From Spirochaetaceae bacterium (lineage in GTDB: Bacteria; Spirochaetota; Spirochaetia; Treponematales; Breznakiellaceae), in the NCBI GenBank assembly GCA_031278295.1, contig JAITKQ010000180.1, positions 1 to 10,152 of the forward strand: a stretch of DNA of 10,152 nucleotides. Reading direction: 5' to 3'. A program made the position numbers and the translations under genes. This document shows, piece after piece, positions 1-6,991 of this stretch (position 1 is its first letter; each line of letters opens with the position of its first letter). The notes beneath the pieces were generated by a model. That model was not told where the DNA came from and did not search any database. It was given only the letters and a program-made list of their open reading frames with translations.

Positions 1-99
1 ATAGGTTCTTGAACAAGTCCAATGTATTTGCTCATTTCATTGCGCAATCACGTTAAAGTAGCACCGATTGCGCCAACATAGTTGGCGAATTCTCGATTG

Positions 100-191
100 A
101 ATGAACCTCCCCGCCACAAAACAGCGTTAAGCTGTTTTGCCTGACGTTTTGCCGCTTGCCCAACCCGATAAGGAAGGGTCGGCGGGGTATC
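100..191 (-). repeat. REP-like palindromic element, expanded form
   Basis: CCCCGCC at 109-115 pairs with GGCGGGG at 181-187, a long-range 7-bp stem. It encloses a 9-bp hairpin (117-125/131-139, loop GTTAA). The outer flanks read AATGAACCTCCCCGCC on the left and GGCGGGGTATC on the right. On the - strand this gives GATACCCCGCC ... GGCGGGGAGGTTCATT, which resembles palindromic intergenic repeats I remember from other bacterial genomes, though with a larger interior. The family assignment is from memory only. The GGCGGGGTAT end recurs at 349-358, linking this element to the next one. Confidence 0.45.
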
Positions 192-337
192 TTTTGTAAA
201 CGTTGAATTATTTACACGGGCGAGTTCTGTAAGACAAGCCGCACGGCTTGCCGCTGATTGGGGCGCAAGTGGCACACTAAACACGCGGTAGGAGGCAATG
301 GTCTACTACCAATTTTTGTCGGCGTTGCTGATTTTAA

Positions 338-366
338 CCGCCCCAAGGGGCGGGGTATTAGACCCC
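338..366 (-). repeat. REP-like palindromic element, compact form
   Basis: CCGCCCC at 338-344 pairs with GGGGCGG at 347-353. It overlaps a second inverted repeat, GGGGT at 352-356 against ACCCC at 362-366. The two stems share bases, so they could form alternative structures. The 10-base string GGCGGGGTAT (349-358) is repeated exactly at 181-190. On the - strand the element reads GGGGTCTAATACCCCGCC followed by the complementary arm. It lies about 85 bases upstream of the exonuclease start and shows no T-run that would make it a conventional terminator. Confidence 0.45.
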
Positions 367-450
367 ACTGCGAATAAATCAGTGCTTCCTTAGGCACCTT
401 GGCGCTTTAACCGTATGGCGGACAGCGGCGGTGTGTAGTATATTAGGACT

Positions 451-1230
451 ATGGATATAGTATCGTGGAATGTGAACGGCATAAGGTCCGCGGAAAGAAA
501 GGGATTCCGCGAATGGCTGGCTGCCGAGTCGCCGGATATAATTTGCGTTCAGGAAACGAAGGCGGAACCCGGGCAGCTTTCGGACAGTTTGAAGAATCCG
601 GTATTCAGCGGCGGCGGGGCGTACAGATCGTACTGGGCCAGCGCCCAAAAAAAAGGTTATTCGGGAACGGCAATATATACAAAAACCGAGCCGCTTGACG
701 TGAGGCCTCTGGGGATAAAGGAATTTGACGACGAGGGGCGGGTTTTGCAGGCGTTTTACCGTGATTTTGTGCTGGTATCGGCCTACTTCCCGAATTCACA
801 GGACGGCGGCGCGAGGCTTCCCTACAAACTTGATTTTTGCGCGGCCATGCTGGAACTATGCGGTAAGTTTACCGCTTGCGGCAAAAGTTTTATCCTTTGC
901 GGGGATTACAACATAGCGCATAAACCTATCGATCTGGCGCGTCCGAAAGAAAACGAAGGGAACGCGGGGTATTTACCGGAAGAACGCGCGTGGATGGATG
1001 CTTTTACCGGAGCGTCATTCGTGGATACGTTCCGGCACTTCCACCCCGGCGAAGCGGGCCGCTATACCTGGTGGTCGTACCGGGCGGGGGCGCGCGCCAA
1101 AAACATCGGGTGGAGGATAGACTATTTTTGCGTGGACGGTCCGTTTGTAAAAAAACTTAAATCATCTGAAATAATGAGTAATGTCGCGGGGTCTGACCAT
1201 TGTCCGGTAAGGCTGGTCATAGGGGGCTAG
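451..1230 (+). CDS. xth: Exodeoxyribonuclease III (AP endonuclease)
   Basis: Member of the ExoIII/AP-endonuclease branch of the endonuclease-exonuclease-phosphatase fold. The family cuts DNA at abasic sites and degrades the 3' end of one strand of duplex DNA, in cytoplasmic base-excision repair. The 259 residues carry the expected motifs in order: SWNVNGIR at 5-12, QETK at 34-37 with metal ligand E35, YFPN at 112-115, GDYN at 151-154 (D152, N154), WRIDYF at 221-226, and the terminal GSDH at 247-250 with the catalytic histidine H250. Length is usual for the family. The ATG at 451 places the conserved N-terminal strand directly after Met. The only upstream ribosome-binding-like sequence is a weak TAGGA, unusually close to the start. 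The rhomboid gene begins four bases after its stop, so the two are probably co-transcribed. Family assignment is very secure; exoA would be an equally valid name. Confidence 0.96.
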   Translation: MDIVSWNVNGIRSAERKGFREWLAAESPDIICVQETKAEPGQLSDSLKNPVFSGGGAYRSYWASAQKKGYSGTAIYTKTEPLDVRPLGIKEFDDEGRVLQAFYRDFVLVSAYFPNSQDGGARLPYKLDFCAAMLELCGKFTACGKSFILCGDYNIAHKPIDLARPKENEGNAGYLPEERAWMDAFTGASFVDTFRHFHPGEAGRYTWWSYRAGARAKNIGWRIDYFCVDGPFVKKLKSSEIMSNVAGSDHCPVRLVIGG

Positions 1231-1234
1231 GCTT

Positions 1235-1804
1235 GTGAAAATTAAATACAATTCGCCGGTTATTCTGACATTCGTTTTTTTGTGCTCGATCATTTTGTTT
1301 TTGAATCAAACGCTGTTTCACAATTTGATACAGTACTGGTTTTCCGCGCCCGGCAAGGACGGATTCTCTTCGTCGAATCCGCGGAACTGGGTAGACCTGG
1401 TAACGCACGTGCTTGGGCACGCGAGTTGGAATCATTTAACCGGTAACCTCCTCGTGATCCTGATTGCCGGGCCCATGCTGGAAGATATTTACGGTTCGGC
1501 CCAGTTGACGCTGATGATGTTTATAACGGCTTTTGTTACGGGCGGCATAAACGCGCTGTTTTTTTCTACAGGGCTGCTGGGGGCTTCCGGCATCGTTTTT
1601 ATGATGATACTACTCGCCTCGTTTACCAATTTCCGCAAGGGCGAAATTCCGCTTACATTTATATTTGTGCTGGTATTCTACATTGGAAACGAGGTGGCAT
1701 CCTCGTTCAGGAATGACGGCGTAGCCCATTTTGTCCATATAATCGGCGGCTTTTGCGGCAGCATATTCGGTTTTTTCAGAAAAACGCCGGCGTCCGCGGC
1801 TTAG
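1235..1804 (+). CDS. Rhomboid-family intramembrane serine protease
   Basis: A 189-residue integral membrane protein with about six hydrophobic segments (roughly 8-25, 66-83, 90-110, 115-131, 138-155, 163-181), the size of a minimal bacterial rhomboid core. The catalytic Ser motif GASG is at 116-119 (S118). The general base is probably H168 in VHIIGGFCG, and the HxxxN motif sits at the start of the second segment (H67, N71). Rhomboids cleave substrates within or next to the membrane; the substrate here cannot be inferred. The start is GTG at 1235, preceded by a good ribosome binding site AGGGGG at 1221-1226, which lies inside the end of the exonuclease gene. There is no extra cytoplasmic domain. 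The last hydrophobic segment has H165 as well as H168, so the exact catalytic histidine is inferred from spacing to the following glycines. The functional link to the exonuclease is unclear. Confidence 0.9.
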   Translation: MKIKYNSPVILTFVFLCSIILFLNQTLFHNLIQYWFSAPGKDGFSSSNPRNWVDLVTHVLGHASWNHLTGNLLVILIAGPMLEDIYGSAQLTLMMFITAFVTGGINALFFSTGLLGASGIVFMMILLASFTNFRKGEIPLTFIFVLVFYIGNEVASSFRNDGVAHFVHIIGGFCGSIFGFFRKTPASAA

Positions 1805-1898
1805 GAACTGTTCATAAATGCACGGCATTTTAATTGCTTGCGCGACTAGGGAGGGGTCTCATTTCATTACACCGGACCGGCCTCCCGTTCCGTAGCAG

Positions 1899-1984
1899 CC
1901 GCCATTTTCGCCTCAAAGCGAAAACCCGTGCGGGAAAGCTCACCCCCGAAACGTCCGGAAAGCCCGAATTTCCGGTCAAGTTTA
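1899..1984 (+). repeat. 86-base dispersed repeat, copy A
   Basis: This segment matches the reverse complement of 9001-9086 over 86 bases without gaps; by eye 67 of 86 positions agree, with fully identical ends (CCGCCATTTT on the left, AAGTTTA on the right). It lies between the rhomboid gene and yajC. A + strand open frame (1834-2034) passes through it and translates to a motif ending GKPEFPVKF. The other copy gives GKPEFPAKF, but the frames do not extend into similar sequence outside the repeat, so I treat it as a DNA repeat rather than a gene. Confidence 0.8.
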
Positions 1985-2014
1985 AGGCCCCTTGTAGCGG
2001 CGGGCGCGTCCGTG

Positions 2015-2040
2015 TTAGACTGCTGTCAGTTTAATTTTTT
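2015..2040 (+). terminator. Terminator-like hairpin before yajC
   Basis: TTAGACTG at 2015-2022 can pair with CAGTTTAA at 2027-2034 (eight pairs, one of them G-T) around a CTGT loop, followed at once by six T residues at 2035-2040. That is the shape of an intrinsic terminator, although the stem is AT-rich and weak. It directly abuts the yajC ribosome binding site, so it could end the exonuclease-rhomboid transcript, act as an attenuator for the sec operon, or be fortuitous. The same bases could instead contribute to a promoter (TTGTAG at 1992-1997, 18 bases, TAGACT at 2016-2021), a poor match. Confidence 0.35.
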
Positions 2041-2047
2041 AAGGAAG
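2041..2047 (+). promoter_or_regulatory. Ribosome binding site of yajC
   Basis: AAGGAAG lies six bases before the ATG at 2054. It fixes the start of YajC and immediately follows the T-run of the terminator-like hairpin, so the hairpin could influence access to this site. Confidence 0.75.
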
Positions 2048-2053
2048 TCATAA

Positions 2054-2455
2054 ATGAATCTATTTAGTATGCCCCTGCTGTTCGGGGCGCCTCAGGGAGC
2101 GGGGGGCCAGCCCGCAAGCGGCATGGAGCAGATAATGTCCTTTGCCCCGTTTATACTGATAATCGCGATTTTTTATTTTCTGATAATACGTCCCCAGAAC
2201 AAGAAGCAGAAAGAGACGCAGAAAATGCTGAGCGAGCTTAAAAGGGGGGACAAGGTCGTTACGGTAGGCGGCGTACACGGTACGATTGTCTCGATAAAGG
2301 ACTCTTCGGTGATTCTGAAAGTGGACGACAATGTCAAAATTGAGTTTAACCGCAGCGCGGTAGCGACCGTAACAAGCGTCGCGAAAGAAGAAAAACCGGA
2401 AGCGCGGATCGAAGACAAGAGGTCCGAAACAGGTGAAACTTCAACTGAAAGCTAA
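2054..2455 (+). CDS. yajC: Sec translocase auxiliary subunit YajC
   Basis: YajC is a small inner-membrane protein that associates with SecD and SecF and thereby with the SecYEG channel. The 133-residue product has a glycine-rich N-terminus, one transmembrane helix at about 28-45 and the family signature RPQNKKQKE at 46-54 directly after it. A small cytoplasmic domain follows, with GDKVVTVGGVHGTI at 65-78. The last 25 residues are charged and low in complexity, typical of the variable YajC tail. It is the first gene of a compact + strand run; secD follows after 56 bases, and the yajC-secD-secF order is common in bacteria. Confidence 0.95.
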   Translation: MNLFSMPLLFGAPQGAGGQPASGMEQIMSFAPFILIIAIFYFLIIRPQNKKQKETQKMLSELKRGDKVVTVGGVHGTIVSIKDSSVILKVDDNVKIEFNRSAVATVTSVAKEEKPEARIEDKRSETGETSTES

Positions 2456-2511
2456 GTCCGGCAAAGGTTCGCGGCGCCGGTATTTACAGGTTTGGAAAAT
2501 TGGGGTGATTC

Positions 2512-4233
2512 ATGAGTAAACGGTATAGGTTTATCATAATTCTGTTGACCGTCGCGGTCTGCGCCGTTTTTTTGGCGCCAACCGTGCGCTGGTATTTTTT
2601 TGTGCCCGCGCAGGATAAGATCATCGCGCTCGGTTCGCGGGAACAGATAAAAAACTATGCTTCGCGCAAGGCGGCCGCCGATCTTGATAGTGTTATTGAC
2701 GCCGCCCGTAACGGCGCGGATCTGCCCGGGGGCCTGGATTTTCTGCTGAAAGAAGCGAAAAAGATAAAGAAGCTGGAAAAATCGCCGCCGCCCGGGAAAT
2801 GGGACGCCGGGGCGACCTTGAGCGTGTTCGCGGACAGAAGCGAGGTGCAGGGCCTGATCGAGGATCATTACCGGAATTCGATTTTTAAACTGAAAAACCT
2901 GCAAAAAAACGCCGTCCAGCTTGGCCTGGACCTTTCCGGCGGCCTGTCCATCGTGCTACAGGCGAATCTGCCGGCCTACGAGGAAAAAGTGGGGCATCCG
3001 CTCAGCGAGGATGAACGGAACGGCGCAATCGCGCAGGCGCTTGAGGTGCTTAACAACCGTATCGATCGCTTTGGGCTTACCGAACCGGTCATACGGCGGC
3101 AGGGCGTGGATCAGATATATGTCGAAATTCCCGGCACGGCCGACCCGGAACGTATTAACGACATCATCATGGGCAAGGGGAGTCTGACCTTCCGTATGGT
3201 GGACGATGATGCGCTGGAGGCATTCGACCGCTACTACCAGGCCAACCCCGGCGCGACCTTTGACGGCCAGGGAAACCTTGTCGATCAAACAATTATCCCC
3301 GCCGACTGCGAGGTGCGCGGCGTATACGTCAAGGACCGTTACGGGCTTGACGAATTTACCGGTTATACCGTTATCAAGAAAGAGGTAGGGCTGGACGGCA
3401 ACCATATCACGGACGCCCGCGCCGAACGGGACAACCTGGACGGCAGGCCCGAAGTAAACTTTCAGCTTGACGATGAGGGCGCGATCATCTTTGAAAAGCT
3501 GACGTCCGCAAACAAGGGCAAGCGGCTTGCCACGGTTCTGGACGACAGGGTACGGTCCCAGGCCGTAATTCAGAGCACGATACGGGAATCGGGCCGGCTT
3601 ACAGGTTTTAGCGCGGACGAAACGGAAAACCTGGCCATGATTCTGCGGTCCGCCGCGCTGCCGGTGGAACTGGAGGTGGCGAACCAGCAAACCATAGGCG
3701 CCTCGATGGGCGAGGACACGATCTACCGGGGCCTGTACGCCCTGCTGGGCGGCCTTGCGGCGGTGATGGTATTCATGCTTGCTTTCTACAAAACAGCCGG
3801 ATTTAACGCCGTTATTGCCCAAGTTTTTAACATATTCATCATGTTCAGCATACTTTCCGCGTTCAATTTTACGCTGACCCTGCCAAGCATAGCGGGCTTT
3901 ATCCTGACAATCGGCATGGCGGTCGATGCCAACGTGATCATATTTGAACGTATAAAAGAGGAGCTGTTGCTCAAAAAAACGCGAAGGGCGGCGGTGGAAT
4001 CCGGTTTTAACAAGGCGTTCTGGGCGATCATGGACGCCAACATAACCACGTTCATAGCGGCTGTTTTCCTGTCTCAACTGGGTTCAGGCCCGATTCAGGG
4101 CTTTGCCGTGAGTCTTGCGATAGGCGTTTTTTCATCCGTCTTCACGGCCCTGTTCGTGTCCCGCCTGATCTTCGACTTTGGTACCGATATTCTGGGTAGC
4201 AGGAAAGTCTCTATAAGCTGGAGGATAAAATAA
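2512..4233 (+). CDS. secD: Protein translocase subunit SecD
   Basis: SecD and SecF form a membrane complex of the RND superfamily that uses the proton-motive force to complete protein export after SecA has pushed substrate into SecYEG. The 573-residue protein has an N-terminal transmembrane helix (about 7-30), then a large periplasmic region containing LGLDLSGGLSIVLQ at 137-150, the NNRIDRFGLTEP block at 181-192 and the LTFRMVD strand at 225-231. The C-terminal membrane domain (about 405-553) holds the hallmark GMAVDANVIIFERIKEEL at 468-485 and the MDANITTFIAA block at 507-517. The ATG at 2512 is preceded by GGGGTGAT at 2502-2509. The stop codon shares one base with the secF start (TAATG), suggesting translational coupling. 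No truncation or frameshift is seen. Confidence 0.97.
   Translation: MSKRYRFIIILLTVAVCAVFLAPTVRWYFFVPAQDKIIALGSREQIKNYASRKAAADLDSVIDAARNGADLPGGLDFLLKEAKKIKKLEKSPPPGKWDAGATLSVFADRSEVQGLIEDHYRNSIFKLKNLQKNAVQLGLDLSGGLSIVLQANLPAYEEKVGHPLSEDERNGAIAQALEVLNNRIDRFGLTEPVIRRQGVDQIYVEIPGTADPERINDIIMGKGSLTFRMVDDDALEAFDRYYQANPGATFDGQGNLVDQTIIPADCEVRGVYVKDRYGLDEFTGYTVIKKEVGLDGNHITDARAERDNLDGRPEVNFQLDDEGAIIFEKLTSANKGKRLATVLDDRVRSQAVIQSTIRESGRLTGFSADETENLAMILRSAALPVELEVANQQTIGASMGEDTIYRGLYALLGGLAAVMVFMLAFYKTAGFNAVIAQVFNIFIMFSILSAFNFTLTLPSIAGFILTIGMAVDANVIIFERIKEELLLKKTRRAAVESGFNKAFWAIMDANITTFIAAVFLSQLGSGPIQGFAVSLAIGVFSSVFTALFVSRLIFDFGTDILGSRKVSISWRIK
4220..4225 (+). promoter_or_regulatory. Ribosome binding site of secF inside secD
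   Basis: GGAGGA lies seven bases before the secF ATG at 4233, within the last codons of secD. It is the strongest Shine-Dalgarno sequence in the run and sets the secF start at the overlapping TAATG. Confidence 0.8.
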
Positions 4234-5468
4234 TGAGGCACGTTGTCAAATTTTCAAGGTTTTTCCTGCCAGCCATGGTATTTTCCCTGCTCCTGATAGG
4301 CGGCGGCATAGCCGTTTACATACTGAATGGCGGTTTTAACCTCGGCATCGATTTTAAGGCCGGGCTTATCCAGGAATTGCAGATCGCGCCAAGCGCCTTC
4401 AGAATCACGTACAACGGGAAGGGGAACGCTACGTTTTACTTTACCCGCTCCGGCGTAGAAATCGTTATTTCCGGGCCGGATACGGACGGCGCTACCCATA
4501 CCTTTAACTTTGCGGAGTATACGACGCTCGACAGCCTGGTCGAGGCGCTTGGCGGCGCTGTTGACGGGCTCGACATCGAAACCGAGGCGCCCGGCAGTAC
4601 GGCTACGGCGTGGTTTATACAGAACGCGCACGGGAATCCGCAGATAAACGCGGAACCTTACGTTGTGCATTACCTTGAACCGGGAAGCTCCGGCGTGGAG
4701 TCGGAGGTGAGGGCGAGTCTCGACTCGATTGAGGGCTTGTCCGTGCAGGTGCTTGGGACGCCGTCCGACCGTCATTTCCTGATCCGCATGGATGAGGGCT
4801 CAGGCGGAGCTGTGAATTCCGACGATATAACGGCCCGGCTTGAAGAGGCGTTTGGCGCGGGCGAGGTGGTTGTGACCAGATCGGATTTTGTCGGTTCGCG
4901 TTTTTCAAAACAACTGGCGGATCAGGCCGGGTGGCTGATGTTTTTTACGCTTCTTTTAATCCTGGCCTACGCCTCGGTACGGTTTAAGCCGCAATTTGCG
5001 ATAGGGGCCGTTCTTGCCATAGCGCACGACGCGCTGATAATGGTGGCCTTTATCACATGGTCGCGGATGGAATTCAATACGACGACGATAGCGGCGATTC
5101 TTACAATACTTGGCTATTCGATAAACGATACGATAGTTGTTTTTGACCGCATACGCGAGGTGCGCCGCCTGTACCCTGATGAGGGCTTTACAAAGCTGCT
5201 GGACCGTGCGATCACCGAAACGCTGGGGCGTACAGTAATAACAACGCTTACCACCATGCTTGCCGTCCTGTCCCTGTACATATTCACATCGGGCTCGATG
5301 AAGGATTTCGCGCTTGCCTTGCTTGTAGGCATGATTTCCGGCGTATACTCCACGATATTCGTAGCCTGCGGATTCTCCTCATTCTGGCAAAAATATATGA
5401 GGCGGGGAAAGCGGGACGAGGCGCTGAAGGGCTATGTGAAAGCGGCGGCAAAGACAGCCGGAGCTTAA
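4233..5468 (+). CDS. secF: Protein translocase subunit SecF
   Basis: Partner of SecD in the proton-driven translocation motor. There is an N-terminal transmembrane helix at about 12-31, then the first conserved motif FNLGIDFKAG at 35-44. The membrane domain starts near residue 232 and contains the signature GYSINDTIVVFDRIRE at 294-309 and AITETLGRTVITTLTT at 326-341. At 411 residues it is about 90 longer than the E. coli protein (323 residues). The extra length lies in the periplasmic segment between about 50 and 165, which includes a GPDTDGATHTFNF stretch I do not recognise. An enlarged SecF may be normal in spirochaetes, but I cannot confirm that here. It overlaps secD by one base and is followed after four bases by the cytidylyltransferase gene. 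Confidence 0.96.
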   Translation: MRHVVKFSRFFLPAMVFSLLLIGGGIAVYILNGGFNLGIDFKAGLIQELQIAPSAFRITYNGKGNATFYFTRSGVEIVISGPDTDGATHTFNFAEYTTLDSLVEALGGAVDGLDIETEAPGSTATAWFIQNAHGNPQINAEPYVVHYLEPGSSGVESEVRASLDSIEGLSVQVLGTPSDRHFLIRMDEGSGGAVNSDDITARLEEAFGAGEVVVTRSDFVGSRFSKQLADQAGWLMFFTLLLILAYASVRFKPQFAIGAVLAIAHDALIMVAFITWSRMEFNTTTIAAILTILGYSINDTIVVFDRIREVRRLYPDEGFTKLLDRAITETLGRTVITTLTTMLAVLSLYIFTSGSMKDFALALLVGMISGVYSTIFVACGFSSFWQKYMRRGKRDEALKGYVKAAAKTAGA

Positions 5469-5472
5469 ACCG

Positions 5473-6246
5473 ATGCGGGTTGTCATACTGGCTGGCGGCT
5501 TGGGCACCCGTATGTCGGAGGAAACGGAGCTTAGGCCCAAACCTATGGTCGAGATAGGCGGGCGTCCCGTACTCTGGCACATAATGAAGATTTATTCCCA
5601 CTGGGGCTTCAACGATTTTGTTGTGCTGACAGGCTATAAGTCTCATATCATCAAGGAATTTTTTATAAATTATTACACCCGATATTCGGATATTACGGTT
5701 GATATGCTGAACAACGCGGTGGAACTGCACAAGACAAGGACGGAGCCGTGGAAGGTTACGCTGTTGTATACGGGCCCCGGCACGATGACAGGCGGCAGGC
5801 TTCTGCGGGCGCGCGGGTATCTTGAAAATGAACGTTTTTTGCTTACCTACGGGGATGGCGTAAGCGATGTTTCCGTCCCTGCCCTTATCCGCTGCCACGA
5901 GGAAGCGGGCAGGGTCGCAACCTTGACGGCTGTCCAGCCTGCCGGACGTTTCGGCAGCATAGCGATAGACGCGGGGGGTTTGGTAAAAAACTTTGTGGAA
6001 AAACCAAAAGGCGACGGATCGTGGATCAACGGCGGATTTTTCGTGATGGAGAGCGGCATTTTTGATTATTTGAAGGATGACGGCACGGTTCTGGAGTGCG
6101 AGCCGCTGGAAACACTTGCACGGGAGGGTCAGCTTAACGCTTACAAACATCACGGCTTTTGGAAGGCGATGGATGCCTTGCGTGACAAGAATGAGCTGAC
6201 GGAGCTGTGGCTTGCCGGCAAGGCCCCTTGGGCGCTCTGGTTGTAA
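5473..6246 (+). CDS. rfbF: Glucose-1-phosphate cytidylyltransferase
   Basis: The enzyme joins CTP and glucose 1-phosphate to make CDP-glucose plus pyrophosphate, the entry step to CDP-linked 3,6-dideoxysugars of surface polysaccharides. The 257 residues match the RfbF type along the whole length: nucleotide-binding AGGLGTRMSEET at 7-18, RPKPMVEIGG at 21-30, the long conserved EPWKVTLLYTGPGTMTGGRL, the metal-binding GDGVSDV, the EKPKGDGSWINGGFFV block, and the terminal YKHHGFWKAMDALRDKNEL. A CGGAG within the end of secF precedes the ATG at 5473. No CDP-glucose dehydratase or other rfb gene lies in the window, so the fate of the CDP-glucose is unknown. Its place inside a sec-murI run suggests envelope sugar supply. 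A different sugar phosphate is possible but the sequence favours glucose. Confidence 0.93.
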   Translation: MRVVILAGGLGTRMSEETELRPKPMVEIGGRPVLWHIMKIYSHWGFNDFVVLTGYKSHIIKEFFINYYTRYSDITVDMLNNAVELHKTRTEPWKVTLLYTGPGTMTGGRLLRARGYLENERFLLTYGDGVSDVSVPALIRCHEEAGRVATLTAVQPAGRFGSIAIDAGGLVKNFVEKPKGDGSWINGGFFVMESGIFDYLKDDGTVLECEPLETLAREGQLNAYKHHGFWKAMDALRDKNELTELWLAGKAPWALWL

Positions 6247-6253
6247 ATGTTGT

Positions 6254-6991
6254 ATGGACGTTTTTGAAAAGAAATACATGGTGACGGTTGGCGATGTGGA
6301 TACGGACCGTTACATCAAGCCCTCGGTTCTGTTTGATTTTTTTCAAAGCCTTACTACGGAGCACGGGGAGGATTTGGGTGTCGGACTCGACACGATGCTG
6401 GGCAACGGACATGGCTGGGTGCTTTCGCGCTTTTCCGTGCTGGTATACAAACGGCCCAGGTTTGCCGATACCTTGACGATCAGAACCTGGCCGCAGGGTT
6501 TTGATCGGCTTCTGTGTATGCGCAACTACGATGTTTTGGACGGCTCCGCTACGCTGCTGGCGCGCGCCTGTAGCTCCTGGCTTGTACTGGACATCGGGAA
6601 ACGCCGCCCGCTCCGCCCCGAAGCGCTTACCGTCCGGCTGCCGCTAAACGAGGGGCGGCCCTTCCTGGAGGGCGGCGCACGCAGCCTGGCAAAACGGGAT
6701 GATCTTGTAAAAACGGCCGAACGGACGCCACTCTACTCGGACATAGACTTTAACGGGCATGTAAATAACGCCCGCTACATCCAGTGGATACAGGACGCCC
6801 TGCCAAAAGACTTTATAAAAAACGCCTCAAGGCTGCGGATAGACATAAACTATGTGAATGAAGTTGTGTTGGGCGAAACGGTGGAAATTTACTCGTCGGC
6901 GGCAGACCCGGACCTTGAGCTTGCGCTGGAAGGACGCAAAGTTTCCGACAAGCAGGCGGTTTTTCGCGCCGGGATAAAAATTGGCGGGTAA
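6254..6991 (+). CDS. Acyl-ACP thioesterase (double hotdog)
   Basis: The family hydrolyses the thioester between a fatty acid and acyl carrier protein, releasing free fatty acid in the cytoplasm. The 245 residues form two hotdog halves. The second carries the signature DIDFNGHVNNARYIQW at 163-178 with the likely catalytic D165, N167 and H169; E203 falls where plant FatB enzymes have their catalytic glutamate. The first half has the substrate-binding helix region SVLFDFFQSLTTEHGEDLG at 24-42. I chose the ATG at 6254 because MDVFEKKYMV begins the usual N-terminal strand. A TTG at 6212 in the same frame would add 14 unlikely residues and overlap the upstream gene. No strong ribosome binding site precedes 6254, so translation may be coupled to the gene before it, seven bases away. 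The chain-length preference cannot be read from sequence. Confidence 0.9.
   Translation: MDVFEKKYMVTVGDVDTDRYIKPSVLFDFFQSLTTEHGEDLGVGLDTMLGNGHGWVLSRFSVLVYKRPRFADTLTIRTWPQGFDRLLCMRNYDVLDGSATLLARACSSWLVLDIGKRRPLRPEALTVRLPLNEGRPFLEGGARSLAKRDDLVKTAERTPLYSDIDFNGHVNNARYIQWIQDALPKDFIKNASRLRIDINYVNEVVLGETVEIYSSAADPDLELALEGRKVSDKQAVFRAGIKIGG

Larger units (their letters stand above)
1..450. other. Gene-poor, hairpin-rich left end
   Basis: No convincing complete gene is visible in these 450 bases. The stretch holds an unusual number of short perfect inverted repeats: the palindrome ATTGCGCAAT at 39-48, a 7-bp stem at 71-77/81-87, a 9-bp stem at 117-125/131-139, a 6-bp stem at 195-200/211-216, a 7-bp stem at 235-241/244-250 and a 7-bp stem at 338-344/347-353. 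Two open frames on the - strand (48-284 and 212-397) run through these stems and resemble no family I know, so I do not call them genes. On the - strand an ATG at 35-33 opens a frame that runs off the window edge (MSKYIGLVQEP). It is too short to identify and has no clear ribosome binding site. The region could be decayed repeats, the end of a mobile element, or a structured RNA in front of a gene lying to the left. Confidence 0.6.

Noticed and set aside
48..284. 78-residue - strand gene at the left end
   Set aside because: It runs through four or more perfect hairpins, has no clear ribosome binding site and resembles no known family; a repeat or RNA explains the sequence better. It remains possible.
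1834..2034. Small + strand gene of 66 residues before yajC
   Set aside because: Most of it is the 86-base dispersed repeat, there is no good ribosome binding site, and similarity to the other copy stops at the repeat edges.
2956..4077. 373-residue open frame on the - strand
   Set aside because: It lies entirely antisense to secD, whose motifs are all intact. Long antisense frames are expected in GC-rich genes and its translation matches no family I know.
6212..6253. Upstream TTG start for the thioesterase
   Set aside because: It would add 14 residues without family similarity and overlap the preceding gene; the ATG at 6254 starts the conserved fold.
5284..6279. 331-residue open frame on the - strand
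   Set aside because: It covers the secF end and the whole cytidylyltransferase gene in antisense and has no recognisable domain.
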